DNA of 64,000 nucleotides. It comes from Pseudomonas sp. CHM02 (GTDB lineage Bacteria > Pseudomonadota > Gammaproteobacteria > Pseudomonadales > Pseudomonadaceae). A model generated the notes under the pieces. It saw only the letters and a program-made list of their open reading frames with translations, had not been told where the DNA came from and searched no databases. The DNA is taken from assembly GCF_000612585.1 (NCBI RefSeq), contig NZ_JFCA01000005.1, positions 99,689 through 163,688 on the forward strand. The letters are read 5' to 3'. Below, piece after piece: positions 60,696-64,000 of this stretch. Made by a program: the position numbers and the translations under genes. Position 1 is the stretch's first letter; each line of letters begins with the position of its first letter.

Positions 60696-62273
60696 TCACT
60701 CCCACTCAATGGTCGCCGGCGGCTTGCTCGACACGTCATACGTCACGCGCGAAATACCTTCGATCTCATTGATGATACGGCCGCTGACAGTTTCCAGCAG
60801 TTCGTACGGCAGGTGTGCCCAGCGGGCGGTCATGAAGTCGATGGTTTCTACGGCACGCAGGGCAACGACCCACGCGTAGCGACGGCCATCGCCTACGACG
60901 CCAACGGATTTCACCGGTTGGAACACCACGAATGCCTGGCTGACTTTGTGGTACCAGTCGGCCTTGCGCAGTTCTTCGATGAAGATGTGGTCGGCGCGAC
61001 GCAGCAGGTCGGCGTATTCCTTCTTCACTTCACCGAGGATCCGCACGCCCAGGCCCGGGCCCGGGAATGGGTGGCGGTAGACCATGTCGTACGGCAGGCC
61101 GAGTTCCAGGCCCAGACGGCGGACTTCGTCCTTGAACAGTTCGCGCAGCGGTTCTACCAGCTTGAGGTTCATTTCCTCAGGCAGGCCACCCACGTTGTGG
61201 TGGGACTTGATCACGTGGGCCTTGCCGCTCTTGGCACCGGCCGACTCGATCACGTCGGGGTAGATAGTGCCTTGGGCGAGGTACTTGATGTTGTCCAGTT
61301 TGCTGGACTGGGCATCGAATACGTCGATGAAGGTGCGGCCGATGATCTTGCGCTTCTTCTCCGGGTCGGACTCGCCGGCCAGGTTGTTGAGGAACTGGTC
61401 CTCGGCGTTGGCGCGGATCACCTTGACGCCCATGTTCTCGGCGAACATGGCCATCACTTGCTCGCCTTCGTGCAAGCGCAGCAGGCCGTTGTCGACGAAG
61501 ACGCAGGTCAGTTGGTCGCCAATGGCTTTGTGCAGCAGCGCAGCAACCACGGAGGAGTCAACGCCGCCGGACAGGCCGAGCAATACGTTGTCGGTGCCGA
61601 CCTGGGCGCGCACCTGGGCGATGGCGTCTTCAGCGATCTTCGATGGGGTCCACAGGGCTTCACACTCGCAGATGTCGAGGATGAAGCGCGACAGGATGCG
61701 CCCGCCTTGCTTGGTGTGGGTCACTTCCGGGTGGAACTGCACGCCGTAGTAACGACGCTCGTCACTGAACATGCCGGCGATCGGGCAGCTCGGGGTGCTG
61801 GCCAGGATATGGAAGTCTTCCGGCATCCTGGTGACCTTGTCACCGTGGCTCATCCACACGTCGAGGCCGAACAGGCCGTCGGCGTCGACGTGATCTTCGA
61901 TGCCGTCCAGCAGGCGGCTCTTGCCGACCACGTCTACACGGGCATAACCGAATTCACGCAGCTCGGAACCTTCAACCTTGCCGCCCAGTTGCTCGGCCAT
62001 GGTCTGCATGCCGTAGCAGATGCCGAAGACCGGTACGCCCAGGTCGAATACGGCTTGCGGGCAGCGTGGGCTGTTGGCTTCGTGCACGGACTCTGGGCCA
62101 CCGGCGAGGATGACGCCTTTCGGTGCGAATTCGCGGATCGCTTCGTCGTCCATGTCGAACGGATGCAGTTCGCAGTACACGCCGATTTCACGCACGCGAC
62201 GGGCGATCAGCTGGGTGTACTGGGAACCGAAATCGAGGATCAGGATACGGTGGGCGTGAATGTCGAGGGCCAT
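60696..62273 (-). CDS. guaA: GMP synthase (glutamine-hydrolysing)
   Basis: A 525-residue enzyme aminating XMP to GMP. The class I glutaminase domain has nucleophile Cys86 in [12 protein letters not shown] and HPEVTHT; the ATP-pyrophosphatase loop is [15 protein letters not shown]; the C-terminal dimerisation domain ends in KPPATIEWE. Length equals E. coli GuaA (525). It follows guaB on the same strand with an 80-base gap. Confidence 0.98.
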   Translation of the reverse strand: MALDIHAHRILILDFGSQYTQLIARRVREIGVYCELHPFDMDDEAIREFAPKGVILAGGPESVHEANSPRCPQAVFDLGVPVFGICYGMQTMAEQLGGKVEGSELREFGYARVDVVGKSRLLDGIEDHVDADGLFGLDVWMSHGDKVTRMPEDFHILASTPSCPIAGMFSDERRYYGVQFHPEVTHTKQGGRILSRFILDICECEALWTPSKIAEDAIAQVRAQVGTDNVLLGLSGGVDSSVVAALLHKAIGDQLTCVFVDNGLLRLHEGEQVMAMFAENMGVKVIRANAEDQFLNNLAGESDPEKKRKIIGRTFIDVFDAQSSKLDNIKYLAQGTIYPDVIESAGAKSGKAHVIKSHHNVGGLPEEMNLKLVEPLRELFKDEVRRLGLELGLPYDMVYRHPFPGPGLGVRILGEVKKEYADLLRRADHIFIEELRKADWYHKVSQAFVVFQPVKSVGVVGDGRRYAWVVALRAVETIDFMTARWAHLPYELLETVSGRIINEIEGISRVTYDVSSKPPATIEWE

Positions 62274-62353
62274 GAAGTCAGTCTCGTCTAATGAATCAGA
62301 AACAACTCGGGGCTGAAGAACAGCCCCGGTTACTTAACATTTTGCTGGAAGCC

Positions 62354-64000
<1,647 letters not shown>

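Overview
The window looks like a chromosomal segment of a fluorescent-group Pseudomonas. The evidence is a high G+C core with Pseudomonas gene blocks (hom-thrC with dsbC and xerD, rpsP-rimM-trmD-rplS next to ffh, purL-mltF, guaB-guaA, mprF with a VirJ-like hydrolase), Pseudomonas-type small families (DUF3509, YaeQ), and four sequence classes of inverted REP doublets of the kind scattered through this group. Assignments rest on reading the translations and motifs; no database search was run.

Layout. 1-2854: 3' end of proS, a lipoprotein, and dinB behind a LexA-like box. 3093-3645: two initiator tRNA genes, each with its own promoter and terminator, separated by a REP doublet. 3887-12173: mprF plus hydrolase, recJ, yaeQ, a CoA-transferase gene and a solute-binding-like gene that seems to have lost its middle. 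12356-18501: DUF3509, a tiny coiled-coil membrane protein, thrC, hom, dsbC, xerD, a thioesterase. 18583-24453: rplS-trmD-rimM-rpsP, ffh, a CcsA-like membrane protein and a CorB-like protein. 24825-30717: an MHS transporter, purT, a VUT-family protein, DUF1289, gamma-carbonic anhydrase, two Nudix hydrolases and an L,D-transpeptidase.

30981-38144 is a complete N-acetylglucosamine PTS operon: GntR regulator, NagA, SIS-type deaminase, an EIIA-HPr-EI fusion and an EIIC-EIIB permease carrying an extra EIIB domain without its cysteine. After a YqfO-like gene, purL and mltF comes a trehalose PTS operon (44392-51966, minus strand) with divergent treR: EIIBC, phosphotrehalase, LamB-type porin, a second EIIA-HPr-EI fusion and a free-standing EIIB-like protein that also lacks the cysteine. 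REP doublets sit in its three large intergenic gaps, at its 3' end and beside its operators. The two operons together encode two separate, self-sufficient sugar phosphorelays.

52998-57971 is an accessory patch of less typical composition between treR and an autotransporter gene: a Fic protein overlapping a winged-helix antitoxin-like gene, an orphan coding fragment, a 690-residue protein with a TerD-like C-terminal part, and an alpha/beta-hydrolase lipoprotein. This is the best candidate here for a poorly described system. The window closes with an autotransporter, guaA and guaB.
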